Below, piece by piece: positions 4,945 through 11,521 of a stretch of 11,521 nucleotides of DNA. Made by a program: the position numbers and the translations under genes. The DNA is from JACQFK01 sp964604905. Lineage in GTDB: Bacteria; Planctomycetota; MHYJ01; JACPRB01. Location of the stretch: contig CAZSCC010000731.1 in the NCBI GenBank assembly GCA_964604905.1, positions 1 to 11,521 of the forward strand. Direction: 5' to 3'. How positions within the stretch are numbered: the first letter of the stretch is position 1; the number at the start of each line of letters is the position of its first letter. The notes under the pieces are model-generated. The model saw only the letters and a list, made by a program, of their open reading frames with translations. It did not search any database and had not been told where the DNA came from.

Positions 4945-6501
4945 ATGAGAAAGATTGTCTGGGCATTGCTTCTGGTCTGCGGATGCGACCCGCATCAGCA
5001 CGAACGCGCTAGCGACAAGAAGGAGGCGGAGAAGACCGATCAGGTCACGGTGTGGGGTGACCGCTTCGAGATCTTCCTCGAGCACAAACGTATCGTCACC
5101 CATCAGCCCGTGGGGTTCGTGACCCACGTCACGGACATCAAGACCGGCCAAGCTCGTAGAGAGGGTAAGGTCACCTTTGTTCTCACCCCGGCCGAGGGCA
5201 CGGTCATCGAGCACATCGAGGACGCGCCGAAGCGGCCGGGCATCTACCTACCGGAACTCAAGTTCCCGGCCTCAGGGGTGTGGAAGGTCGCGATCCGCAT
5301 CGCCTCAGACGGCGCGGAAGGCGTGATCGACCTTCCACCCGTGACGGTCCATGCCACGGCCGAGCAAGCCATGAAGGCCGCGCAAGCCGAGGGGCCGGAA
5401 GGGATCTCATTTCTCAAGGAACAGCAATGGAAGCTTCGTACCGGGATCGAACCCGCCATCAAACGCCCCATGGTGGAGCGACTGAGACTGCCCGCAGTGG
5501 TCGCGGTCAGATCCGGGGGTAAAGCATCGGTCGCCCCGCCCCTCGCCGGTCGGTTGTTGCATCCTCCCGGGAAAAGCTGTCCGCCGCTCGGGGGTCGCGT
5601 CGAGGCCGGCGAAACCCTCGCTCTCATCCAGCCGCCGGTGTCGGACCTGGCGGCCAAGCTCGTCGAGGCCGAGGCTGAGGTCGTAAGAACGAAACTCGCC
5701 TGGGACCAGGCGGAAGTCGCCCACGCGCGGATGAAGAAGCTGGCGGCGGGTCAGGCCCGGACCGAACGTGACCTTCAGGAGTCCGATTTCGTCGCCCGAT
5801 CTGCCAAAGCGTCCCATCACGCCGCGCTGGCTCTCAAGGGCGCCTACGAGAAGTCGGGGGTAGCGATCCGGCCAGACACGGGCCCCCTTCCCGTCTTTGA
5901 ACTCAAGTCACCCCTTACGGGCGTCGTGACTCAGATCGGCGCGGCGGTGGGGGAGTACGTGCCCGCCGATCGCGCGATCTTCACGATCCTGGATGCGGAA
6001 ACGGTCTTCATCGAAGCGCGCATCCCCGAGTCCGACATGCCGCGCATCGGGGCCTCCCGAGACGCCGTCTACGAGACGCCCGACGCCAAAGGAAAGTACC
6101 TTACCATCCTGGGCGAGGGCGGCGGCCGGCTGGTCCTCGTCGGACCGGAGGTGGATGCAGCCGCGCGTACCGTTCCGCTGATCTACGAAGTCAAGAATCC
6201 CGAAGGCCGCCTGCGCATCGGCATGGCGATCAATGTCTACATAGAAACAGCACGGGCCAAGGAGGCCCTCGCCATCCCCGAATCAGCGCTCGTCGACGAG
6301 GACGGACGCTTCGTCGCATTCGTCCAGGTCTCGGGCGAGACCTTCCAGAAGCGCGGCCTCGCCCTGGGCATTCGTGAGTCCGGGTTCGCGCAGATCCTCG
6401 ACGGCATCTCTCCCGGGGAACGAGTCGTCACTCGAGGGGCCTACGCGGTACGGCTCGCGTCGGTCTCGACGTCCCTGCCGGCCCACGGGCACGAGCATTA
6501 G
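4945..6501 (+). CDS. Heavy-metal RND efflux periplasmic adaptor (CusB/CzcB family), lipoprotein
   Basis: A 518-residue membrane fusion protein linking the permease to the outer-membrane factor. ATG at 4945 is preceded by AGGTGAGG. Residues 1-14 form a lipoprotein-type signal ending VCGC. Asp15 at position +2 would, by the enterobacterial Lol rule, keep the protein in the inner membrane. Residues about 33-137 are an Ig-like N-terminal extension (VTVWGDRFEIFLEH … PPVTVHA) of the kind found on some CzcB/CusB adaptors and absent from E. coli CusB. Then come the first beta-barrel and lipoyl halves (180-230), a helical hairpin (234-305), the second lipoyl half (FELKSPLTGVVTQIGAAVGEYV, in parts, 318-340), the barrel (350-430) and the membrane-proximal domain (440-510). 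The C-terminus is HGHEH, a possible extra metal site. It is longer than typical adaptors because of the N-terminal domain. The next gene starts 11 nt later. Confidence 0.9.
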   Translation: MRKIVWALLLVCGCDPHQHERASDKKEAEKTDQVTVWGDRFEIFLEHKRIVTHQPVGFVTHVTDIKTGQARREGKVTFVLTPAEGTVIEHIEDAPKRPGIYLPELKFPASGVWKVAIRIASDGAEGVIDLPPVTVHATAEQAMKAAQAEGPEGISFLKEQQWKLRTGIEPAIKRPMVERLRLPAVVAVRSGGKASVAPPLAGRLLHPPGKSCPPLGGRVEAGETLALIQPPVSDLAAKLVEAEAEVVRTKLAWDQAEVAHARMKKLAAGQARTERDLQESDFVARSAKASHHAALALKGAYEKSGVAIRPDTGPLPVFELKSPLTGVVTQIGAAVGEYVPADRAIFTILDAETVFIEARIPESDMPRIGASRDAVYETPDAKGKYLTILGEGGGRLVLVGPEVDAAARTVPLIYEVKNPEGRLRIGMAINVYIETARAKEALAIPESALVDEDGRFVAFVQVSGETFQKRGLALGIRESGFAQILDGISPGERVVTRGAYAVRLASVSTSLPAHGHEH

Positions 6502-6512
6502 GAGGCAAGGAC

Positions 6513-9500
6513 ATGATGACGGCTCTCATTCGCTGGTCCCTGGAGAACCGCGCGGCGGTCCTGGCGCTGGCGCTCCTTCTCTGCGTCGTGGGCGGTACCG
6601 TGGCCTTCACGATGCCCGTCGACGTATTCCCGGATCTCACGGCCCCGACGGTGACCGTCCTCACGGAGGCCCATGGGATGGCCCCCAGTGAGGTGGAAAG
6701 CCAGATCAGCTTCCCCATCGAGACGGCCATGAACGGCGCACCGGGGGTGCGTAGGGTCCGCTCCTCCACGGCGGTAGGGCTGTCGGTGGTGTGGGTCGAG
6801 TTCGATTGGGGGACCGATATCGCGGCGGCGCGCCAGGTGGTGAGCGAGAGACTTAGCCTCGTTGCCGGCTCCCTCCCGCCCGAGGTCGAGCGACCGATCA
6901 TCGCCCCTACCTCCTCGATCATGGGCGAGATCATGTTCATCGCCATGACCTCCGAACGGCACTCACCGCTGGATCTGAGGACCGAGGCCGATACCGTGGT
7001 GCGTCGCAGGCTCCTTTCGGTGGCCGGTGTGTCCCAAGTTACCACGATGGGCGGAGAGGAGAAGCAGTATCAGGTCGTCCTCTCGGCCACGAAGCTCCGC
7101 TCCTACGGGATCTCGATGGACCAGGTGGGACAGGCTCTGACCGCCTCCAACGAGAACCTCTCCGCGGGATTCATCAATCACGCGGGGTCCGAGTATCTGG
7201 TCACCGGCATGGGGCGGTTTCGCAACATGGCGGACATCGCCGAGACCGTCGTGGGGACACGTGACGGGCAGCCCGTGAAGGTGTCCCACCTCGCGGAGGT
7301 CCGCTCCGCGGGCGCCCCCAAGCGCGGTGACGGTTCCGCAAACGGCAAGCCTGCGGTGATCCTGGCCGTCCAGAAGCAGCCCGGGGCGAACACCCTCGTG
7401 CTTACGCGGGAGATCGACAAGGTCCTGGGAGATCTCAAGCTGCCCCCGGGGATGGCGATCAACAGCCGCATTTTTCGTCAGGCGGACTTCATCGAAGTGG
7501 CGGTGAACAACGTCTTCCACGCCCTTCGGGATGGAGGCCTCCTCGTCATCGTCATCGTCCTCCTCTTCCTGGGCAACGTGCGGGCGACGCTGATCACGCT
7601 CACGGCGATGCCCCTCTCGCTGCTGGCTGCCGTGCTCACCCTGCATGCGTTCGGAGCCACCATCAACACGATGACCCTGGGCGGCATGGCGATCGCCATC
7701 GGGGCGCTGGTCGACGACGCGGTGATCGACGTCGAAAACGTCTTCCGCCGGCTGCGCGAGAACGGTTCGCTTCCCCCGGACCGTCGAAAGTCCGCTCTCG
7801 AGGTCGTCTTCCAGGCAAGCGTGGAGATTCGGAGTTCAATCGTGTACGCCACCCTGGTCATCGTCCTGGTCTTCCTCCCTCTCTTCTTCCTGACGGGAAT
7901 CGAAGGGCGGCTCCTCCGGCCGCTTGGGATCGCCTACACAGTCTCATTGTTTGCGTCGCTGATCGTGGCGGTCACCGTGACGCCCGCGCTCTGCCATCTC
8001 CTCCTGCCGCTCAGTAAGGCCGTCCGTGAGGGGAAGGAGCCGTGGATCGTCCACGTCCTGAAGGCGGGCTATCGGAAGATCCTCGATCCCGCACTCCGTC
8101 ATCCCTGGCTTGTCACCGTTCCTGCGGTGGCGCTCCTCGCGGTCAGCCTGGGCGCATCCAGCCGCCTGGGTCGGACGTTCCTGCCTGACTTCAACGAAGG
8201 CTCCCTCACGATCAGCGCCGTTACCTTGCCGGGGACGTCCCTCCCCGAGGCGAACGCCCTCGGAGGTGTGGTCGAGGAGACTCTCATGGGACACTCCGAA
8301 GTGGTGTCCGTGGGTCGGCGCACCGGGCGCGCCGAGCAGGATGAGCACGCTCAGGGGGTCGAATCGGCCGAACTGGACGTATCGCTGTCGATGAAAGGGC
8401 GGAGCAAAGAGGAGTTCCTCGCCGCCCTGCGCAGGGATTTCTCCCAGATTCCCGGCATGAACATCACCATCGGACAGCCGATCTCGCACCGGATCGACCA
8501 CATCCTCTCGGGCACGCGGGCCAACGTCGCGGTCAAGATCTTCGGCGAGGACTTGGGCAGGTTGCGGGCCCTGGCCGAGCAGGCGCGGCAGGCGATGTCC
8601 GGCGTGGACGGGGTGGTGGACCTTTCAGTCGAGCAGCAGGCGGAGATCCCCATCCTGAACGTTAGGTTCGACCGCGCGGCGATGGCCCGTCACGGCCTCA
8701 CGATGGAGGAGGTCACCCACACTCTGGAAGCCGCCAATCAGGGACATTCGGTCGCGCGACTGCTTGAAGGCAGGAATACGTTCGAGATCGTCCTTCGGAT
8801 CTCGGATGAAGAGGGCTGGACGCTGGACAACATCGGAGACCTGCCGGTCCATACGCCTTCGGGGGCGAAGGTTCCGCTCAGGACTCTGGCGGACGTCCGG
8901 AAGGAGACGGGACCGAACACGATCAGCCGGGAGCGCGTCGAGCGGAAGATCGTGGTCATGTGCAACGTCGCCGGTCGCGACGTCGCTTCGGTCGTCGGCG
9001 ATATCCGAAAGCGGGTCGACCCGCTCATGTCAAAGGGCTACCGGGCGGAGTACGGAGGTCAGTTCGAGGCCGCCGCCGAGGCCGGACGGACGCTCGCCAT
9101 CCTGGGGGGCGGCGTGGTTCTCGGGATCGGCTTCCTTCTCAACATGGCCTTCCGCAACAGCCGGGACGCCCTGATCGTCATGTTGAACCTTCCCTTGGCC
9201 CTGATCGGCGGCATCGCCGGAGTGTTCCTCTCGGGTGGGGTTCTGTCGATCGCCTCGCTCATCGGGTTCATCACCGTCTTCGGGATCGCAACGAGGAACG
9301 GCATCATGCTCGTGTCGCATATCCGGCATCTGCAGGAAGTCGAAGGCGTGACCGAGTTCCGAGAGGCGGTCTTCCGGGGTGCGCTCGAACGCCTGGCCCC
9401 CATCCTGATGACAGCTCTCGCGGCGGGGCTGGCGCTCATTCCGCTCGCGCTCGGGGGCGGCAAGCCGGGGAACGAGATCCAGACCCCGATGGCCATCGTC

Positions 9501-9608
9501 ATCCTCTTCGGGCTGTTGAGCTCCATGGTTTTGAACATGGTCGTAGCGCCAGCGCTCTATCTCCGGTTTGGAAAGCCGATCGTAATCCCTCAGGGAGGTG
9601 TTCGATGA
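6513..9608 (+). CDS. Heavy-metal efflux RND permease (CusA/CzcA family, HME-RND), metal unresolved
   Basis: A 1031-residue inner-membrane proton/metal antiporter, full length for the family. ATG at 6513 is 7 nt after AGGAGG (6500-6505), which overlaps the adaptor stop. A second ATG follows at once. TM1 is residues 13-32, followed by MPVDVFPDLTAPTV (34-47). TM2-TM6 lie around 342-490 and the second half repeats the plan (TM7 about 533-550, TM8-TM12 about 860-1018). TM4 reads AIGALVDDAVIDVEN (395-409). The Asp and Glu of the proton relay (D401, E408) are present, but the first Asp of CzcA-type DFG is Ala, as in CusA, and an extra Asp402 follows. The periplasmic segment SHRIDHILSGTRA (658-670) has His663 where CusA has the IDM methionine, and GPNT (800-803) replaces GPSM. 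The CusA Met triad is therefore not conserved, so neither Cu/Ag nor Zn/Co/Cd can be assigned. The TGA overlaps the next ATG (ATGA). Confidence 0.95.
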   Translation: MMTALIRWSLENRAAVLALALLLCVVGGTVAFTMPVDVFPDLTAPTVTVLTEAHGMAPSEVESQISFPIETAMNGAPGVRRVRSSTAVGLSVVWVEFDWGTDIAAARQVVSERLSLVAGSLPPEVERPIIAPTSSIMGEIMFIAMTSERHSPLDLRTEADTVVRRRLLSVAGVSQVTTMGGEEKQYQVVLSATKLRSYGISMDQVGQALTASNENLSAGFINHAGSEYLVTGMGRFRNMADIAETVVGTRDGQPVKVSHLAEVRSAGAPKRGDGSANGKPAVILAVQKQPGANTLVLTREIDKVLGDLKLPPGMAINSRIFRQADFIEVAVNNVFHALRDGGLLVIVIVLLFLGNVRATLITLTAMPLSLLAAVLTLHAFGATINTMTLGGMAIAIGALVDDAVIDVENVFRRLRENGSLPPDRRKSALEVVFQASVEIRSSIVYATLVIVLVFLPLFFLTGIEGRLLRPLGIAYTVSLFASLIVAVTVTPALCHLLLPLSKAVREGKEPWIVHVLKAGYRKILDPALRHPWLVTVPAVALLAVSLGASSRLGRTFLPDFNEGSLTISAVTLPGTSLPEANALGGVVEETLMGHSEVVSVGRRTGRAEQDEHAQGVESAELDVSLSMKGRSKEEFLAALRRDFSQIPGMNITIGQPISHRIDHILSGTRANVAVKIFGEDLGRLRALAEQARQAMSGVDGVVDLSVEQQAEIPILNVRFDRAAMARHGLTMEEVTHTLEAANQGHSVARLLEGRNTFEIVLRISDEEGWTLDNIGDLPVHTPSGAKVPLRTLADVRKETGPNTISRERVERKIVVMCNVAGRDVASVVGDIRKRVDPLMSKGYRAEYGGQFEAAAEAGRTLAILGGGVVLGIGFLLNMAFRNSRDALIVMLNLPLALIGGIAGVFLSGGVLSIASLIGFITVFGIATRNGIMLVSHIRHLQEVEGVTEFREAVFRGALERLAPILMTALAAGLALIPLALGGGKPGNEIQTPMAIVILFGLLSSMVLNMVVAPALYLRFGKPIVIPQGGVR

Positions 9609-10900
9609 AACCGCGTGCAGCGTGGATTCTTCTCCTAGCGGGGTGTGCAGCTCCCTATCAGGAACCATTGCCATATCCTGTGGACCCCGGCCATCGAGAG
9701 CATGCGGCGCCTGTCAAGCTTGCGCTCCCTCAGGAGCCCATGAGAGGCCTGACCCTGGAGCGGGCGCTCGGTCTGGCAGAGAAGGTCCATCCGGAGCTCC
9801 TGGCCGCGAGGGCGAAGGTTGAAGGGGCGCAGGGCCGCGTTCTCCAGGTCGGACTCTATCCCAACCCGGAACTGGTGGCGCGGATGGAGGTGGCCCCTCT
9901 CCGGGGAGGCACGGCGGAGGAAGCCGAGTACGTGGCAGGCTTCAGCCAGAGGATCCCGATGGGCGGGCGATTGGGCGCGGCGGTACGCGTGGAAGAGGTG
10001 GAGCGCGAACGGCTCCGGAAGGAACTGGAGGTCCGTCGCCGCGAGGTCCGCGGCCGTGTTCACGCCGCCTTTGCCGCAGCCCTATACATGGAGGAGGTCG
10101 TCAAGCTGCAATCCGACACCTTGAGGATTGCCGAAAGCGCCGTTGCCGTCACCCGTGCGCGTCAGGCCGCCGGAGACGCGCTACCGGAGGATGGGGCCCG
10201 GATCGAAATGGAGCAAGTTCGGGTCCGGCTGGAGCACGATCGGGCCGTTTCCATGCGAGAGTCCGCCCTCCTTGCTCTGGCCGCCGCGCAGGGCGAGGCG
10301 AGTCTACGTATCGAGTCCGTCTCAGGAGCCGTCGAAGCTGCCCTGGAAATGCCCGCCCTGGAATCCCTTCTGAAGGACTTGGAGAGGGACCCGGCGGTTC
10401 AGGCGGCGGAGGCCGGCGTCGAGGTCGAACGGGCGCGGGAAGAGGTCGCCCGCGCGCAACGGATTCCGGACGTCAATCTGGACCTGTTCTATCGCCGACA
10501 GGAAGCCAGTAAGACCGATGCCTTCGATGCGGGGGTCAGCGTGGCGATCCCGCTGTTCGACCGGAATCAAGGAAGGCTTCATGAGGCCAGGGCGGAGATT
10601 GTGGCGGCCCAAGCCAGGGCCAGGCTAGCTCGGAATGAGCTTGAGCGGCAGCTTCGGGAATCCCATCTCCGGGTTTCGCGGGCGATGAGCCAGGCGCGAC
10701 TCCTCAAGGAGGAGATCCTGCCGCGCGCGGATGCCGTGCTGAAGGGCGCCGAACTGCGATATGGGAACGGGGACATGAGTCTGGCCGACGTCCTCCCCGT
10801 CCGGAGGGAGCGGACCCAGATCCAGTTGGCATACCTGGAATCGCTTCGGGAAGTTCTGGAAGCCTGGGCTCTGCTGAAGCCGTTCGTCTCGAAGGAGTGA
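9605..10900 (+). CDS. Outer-membrane efflux protein of the TolC/CusC/CzcC family, lipoprotein
   Basis: A 431-residue outer-membrane channel for the pump. ATG at 9605 overlaps the permease stop by 4 nt, and AGGGAGG at 9592-9598 gives it a strong ribosome-binding site, so translation is probably coupled. A lipobox LAGC ends at Cys14, and Ala at +2 fits sorting to the outer membrane. Two OEP repeats are visible. The first runs from LTLERALGLAEKVHPELLAA (49-68) through QVGLYPNPEL and GFSQRIPMGGRL (112-123). The second runs from DPAVQAAEAGVEVERA (262-277) through RIPDVNLDLFYRR and GVSVAIPLFDRNQGRL (310-325). Both show the alternating long helices and YPNP/IPDV turns of TolC-like proteins. The C-terminal part is a long Glu/Arg/Ala-rich helix ending in GDMSLADVLPVRRERTQ (389-405). 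The length is normal. The gene order adaptor-permease-OMF differs from E. coli cusCFBA. Confidence 0.93.
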   Translation: MKPRAAWILLLAGCAAPYQEPLPYPVDPGHREHAAPVKLALPQEPMRGLTLERALGLAEKVHPELLAARAKVEGAQGRVLQVGLYPNPELVARMEVAPLRGGTAEEAEYVAGFSQRIPMGGRLGAAVRVEEVERERLRKELEVRRREVRGRVHAAFAAALYMEEVVKLQSDTLRIAESAVAVTRARQAAGDALPEDGARIEMEQVRVRLEHDRAVSMRESALLALAAAQGEASLRIESVSGAVEAALEMPALESLLKDLERDPAVQAAEAGVEVERAREEVARAQRIPDVNLDLFYRRQEASKTDAFDAGVSVAIPLFDRNQGRLHEARAEIVAAQARARLARNELERQLRESHLRVSRAMSQARLLKEEILPRADAVLKGAELRYGNGDMSLADVLPVRRERTQIQLAYLESLREVLEAWALLKPFVSKE

Positions 10901-10947
10901 GGCCGTTTTCGGAGAGGACGGATGCGTCGACTTTGTACGATCCTGCA

Positions 10948-10980
10948 GGGTTTTCATGGGTTTCTGAGGGTTTCCGAGGG
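10948..10980 (+). repeat. Four GGG runs at exact 10-bp spacing, potential G-quadruplex
   Basis: GGG begins at 10948, 10958, 10968 and 10978 with 7-nt spacers TTTTCAT, TTTCTGA and TTTCCGA, that is, about 3.3 copies of a GGGTTT-rich decamer. The pattern fits G3-N7-G3-N7-G3-N7-G3, the outer limit of the usual quadruplex rule. It is also one motif per helical turn, as in protein arm sites. It lies between the last cassette gene and the right tRNA fragment. Confidence 0.55.
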
Positions 10981-11005
10981 CTCATGTGTCCAGATCTTAA
11001 AACGA

Positions 11006-11036
11006 GCCCTGGAGGGCATTGGGAGCCCTCCAGGGC
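11006..11036. terminator. Perfect 12-bp stem with 7-nt loop after the efflux operon
   Basis: GCCCTGGAGGGC (11006-11017) and GCCCTCCAGGGC (11025-11036) flank ATTGGGA, 105 nt after the outer-membrane-factor stop. No T tract follows on the plus strand. On the minus strand TCGTTTTAAG follows, so an intrinsic terminator would act best in that direction. The core CCCTGGAG/CTCCAGGG is shared with the hairpin at 3557-3577, outside the other end of the cassette. Confidence 0.45.
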
Positions 11037-11083
11037 CATGTTCGACCTTCGCTGTCCACCCCTGTCCTGTCCCCCCGATCCTC

Positions 11084-11125
11084 TCTCATAATCCCCGGGT
11101 TCCCGGTTCGCATCCGGGCGGGCCC
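11084..11125 (+). repeat. Degenerate 3' half of the same CAT-anticodon tRNA gene, right putative att site
   Basis: TCTCATAATCCC (11084-11095), then GGTTCCCGGTTCG and TCCGGGCGGGCCC, matches 4228-4269 except at two pairs of adjacent bases (TT to CG in the anticodon-stem/variable region, AG to CA in the T loop). The T loop TTCGCAT has lost the conserved A58, the discriminator is G and no CCA is encoded, so it cannot be a tRNA end under selection. The 5' half is missing here too. Confidence 0.8.
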
Positions 11126-11148
11126 GGAAGAGCCTCCTGGGAACGGTG

Positions 11149-11177
11149 TGGAACCGGACTTCCCGAGGGGGTACACT
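11149..11177 (+). promoter_or_regulatory. Weak promoter-like site before the lipoprotein gene
   Basis: TACACT (11172-11177) matches the -10 consensus at 4 of 6 positions, with TGGAAC 17 bp upstream as a poor -35. The start codon at 11211 lies 33 nt further on, after AAAGGA (11197-11202). It lies just outside the right tRNA fragment, so it probably belongs to the flanking DNA and not to the cassette. Confidence 0.3.
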
Positions 11178-11210
11178 CCCTGATCGGTTCATTCTCAAAG
11201 GACGATCTCG

Positions 11211-11521
11211 ATGAACACCCCGTGGAATGCACCCCTGATCGCGCTGTCGCTCGCAGGTCTGGCGATGACCAGTGCCTGCGCGGGTGGCGCGACTTCAGTT
11301 CAGGAGTCGAAGGAGGCCCCGAAGCCGATCCACGTCCTGCTGGTCGGCAACAGCCAATGCCCCACGATCGTCAAGGAGCAACTGTTGGAGAAGCTGGCCG
11401 CGTCGGACAAGGGCGGTCGCCCCATCAAGGTCGGAGGCTGCATCAAAGGCGGAGCGTCGTTGCGGTCGCATTGGGATGCCGGGACGGGCGAAGGGACGGC
11501 TCGCGCGATGATCGCCGGCGG
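11211..11521 (+). CDS. Lipoprotein with SGNH-hydrolase-like domain (partial, 3' end outside window)
   Basis: 103 codons are present before the window ends. ATG at 11211 follows AAAGGA by 8 nt. Residues 1-23 look like a lipoprotein signal (LAMTSAC, with Cys23), with a slightly unusual Thr at -3. After a short linker comes IHVLLVGNSQCPTIVKEQL (40-58, in parts), then GGASLRSHW and a Gly/Ala-rich segment. The order VLLVGNS, about 35 residues, GGxxLxxHWxxG is what I know from SGNH/GDSL-type hydrolases of the DUF4886 group, where the Ser of GNS (Ser48) would be the nucleophile. The later Asp/His catalytic residues are beyond the window. It could be an extracytoplasmic esterase or deacetylase. The substrate is unknown. 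Confidence 0.6.
   Translation, partial: MNTPWNAPLIALSLAGLAMTSACAGGATSVQESKEAPKPIHVLLVGNSQCPTIVKEQLLEKLAASDKGGRPIKVGGCIKGGASLRSHWDAGTGEGTARAMIAG

Larger units (their letters stand above)
4228..11125. mobile_element. tRNA-fragment-bounded metal-efflux cassette, integrase-less island (CIME-like)
   Basis: Both borders are direct copies of the 3' half of a CAT-anticodon tRNA gene (4228-4269 and 11084-11125, offset 6,856 bp, 38 of 42 identical). Identity starts just before the anticodon loop and runs to the acceptor stem, the usual identity block of tyrosine-recombinase integration in tRNA genes. Inside are only a His/Cys-rich secreted protein and an adaptor, permease and outer-membrane factor of an RND efflux pump. 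No integrase, excisionase, replication or conjugation gene is present. Neither border keeps the 5' half of the tRNA, so an intact tRNA and the integrase, if they exist, lie outside the window. This fits a cis-mobilisable unit or one module of a tandem array. That the DNA was mobile is inference. Confidence 0.6.
10901..11210. other. 310-bp gene-free right end of the cassette and flank
   Basis: No protein-coding frame with recognisable content. In order it holds the third TTGTACGA (10933-10940), a 10-bp-phased GGG series (10948-10980), a perfect 12-bp stem (11006-11036), the right tRNA fragment (11084-11125), and a promoter-like site plus ribosome-binding site for the lipoprotein starting at 11211. 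Confidence 0.6.

Noticed and set aside
4549..5214. Minus-strand frame of 221 codons opposite the His-rich protein and adaptor
   Set aside because: No domain, no ribosome-binding site, and it overlaps two plus-strand genes with signal sequences and family motifs.

Overview
The window comes from a GC-rich Gram-negative bacterium. It encodes lipoproteins, periplasmic proteins and a three-part outer-membrane efflux system. The glycine-rich secreted thioredoxin-like/helical-repeat protein, the GCxH-repeat lipoprotein and the partial SGNH-like lipoprotein recall Planctomycetota or similar metagenomic lineages. That placement is a weak guess, because no ribosomal or other marker gene is present.

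Layout. (1) Positions 1-2125 hold a tight plus-strand cluster of secreted proteins of unknown role: the tail of a Lys/Gly-rich protein, a thioredoxin-like plus helical-repeat protein, a small protein built on a duplicated 30-residue unit, and a lipoprotein with three GCxH...GGxW repeats. (2) Positions 2126-4227 are a disturbed junction zone. It holds a perfect hairpin, a minus-strand remnant resembling a UbiA/MenA-type prenyltransferase, an intact PEMT/ICMT-like membrane methyltransferase, a candidate sigma-54 promoter, a stack of three hairpins, and a minus-strand gpmA fragment that keeps only the last 83 codons. (3) Positions 4228-11125 form a unit bounded at both ends by the 3' half of the same CAT-anticodon tRNA gene. 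Both copies start at the anticodon loop and match at 38 of 42 positions, as tyrosine-recombinase attachment sites do. (4) From 11126 there is a promoter and the start of an SGNH-hydrolase-like lipoprotein.

The bounded unit carries one apparent system: a small His/Cys-rich secreted protein, then an RND adaptor, an HME-type RND permease and a TolC-type outer-membrane factor. The permease has a strong ribosome-binding site overlapping the adaptor stop, and the outer-membrane factor overlaps the permease by 4 nt. Together they should export a metal ion from the periplasm or cytoplasm across the outer membrane. The permease lacks both the first Asp of the CzcA TM4 motif and the CusA methionine triad, so its metal cannot be named. 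No integrase and no metal-sensing regulator lie inside the unit. It therefore looks like a passive, integrase-less (CIME-like) metal-efflux cassette, or one module of a tandem tRNA-associated array.

The main points for follow-up are the paired tRNA fragments, the TTGTACGA repeats just inside them, the 10-bp-phased GGG run at the right end, and the structured non-coding stretch at 3333-3598.
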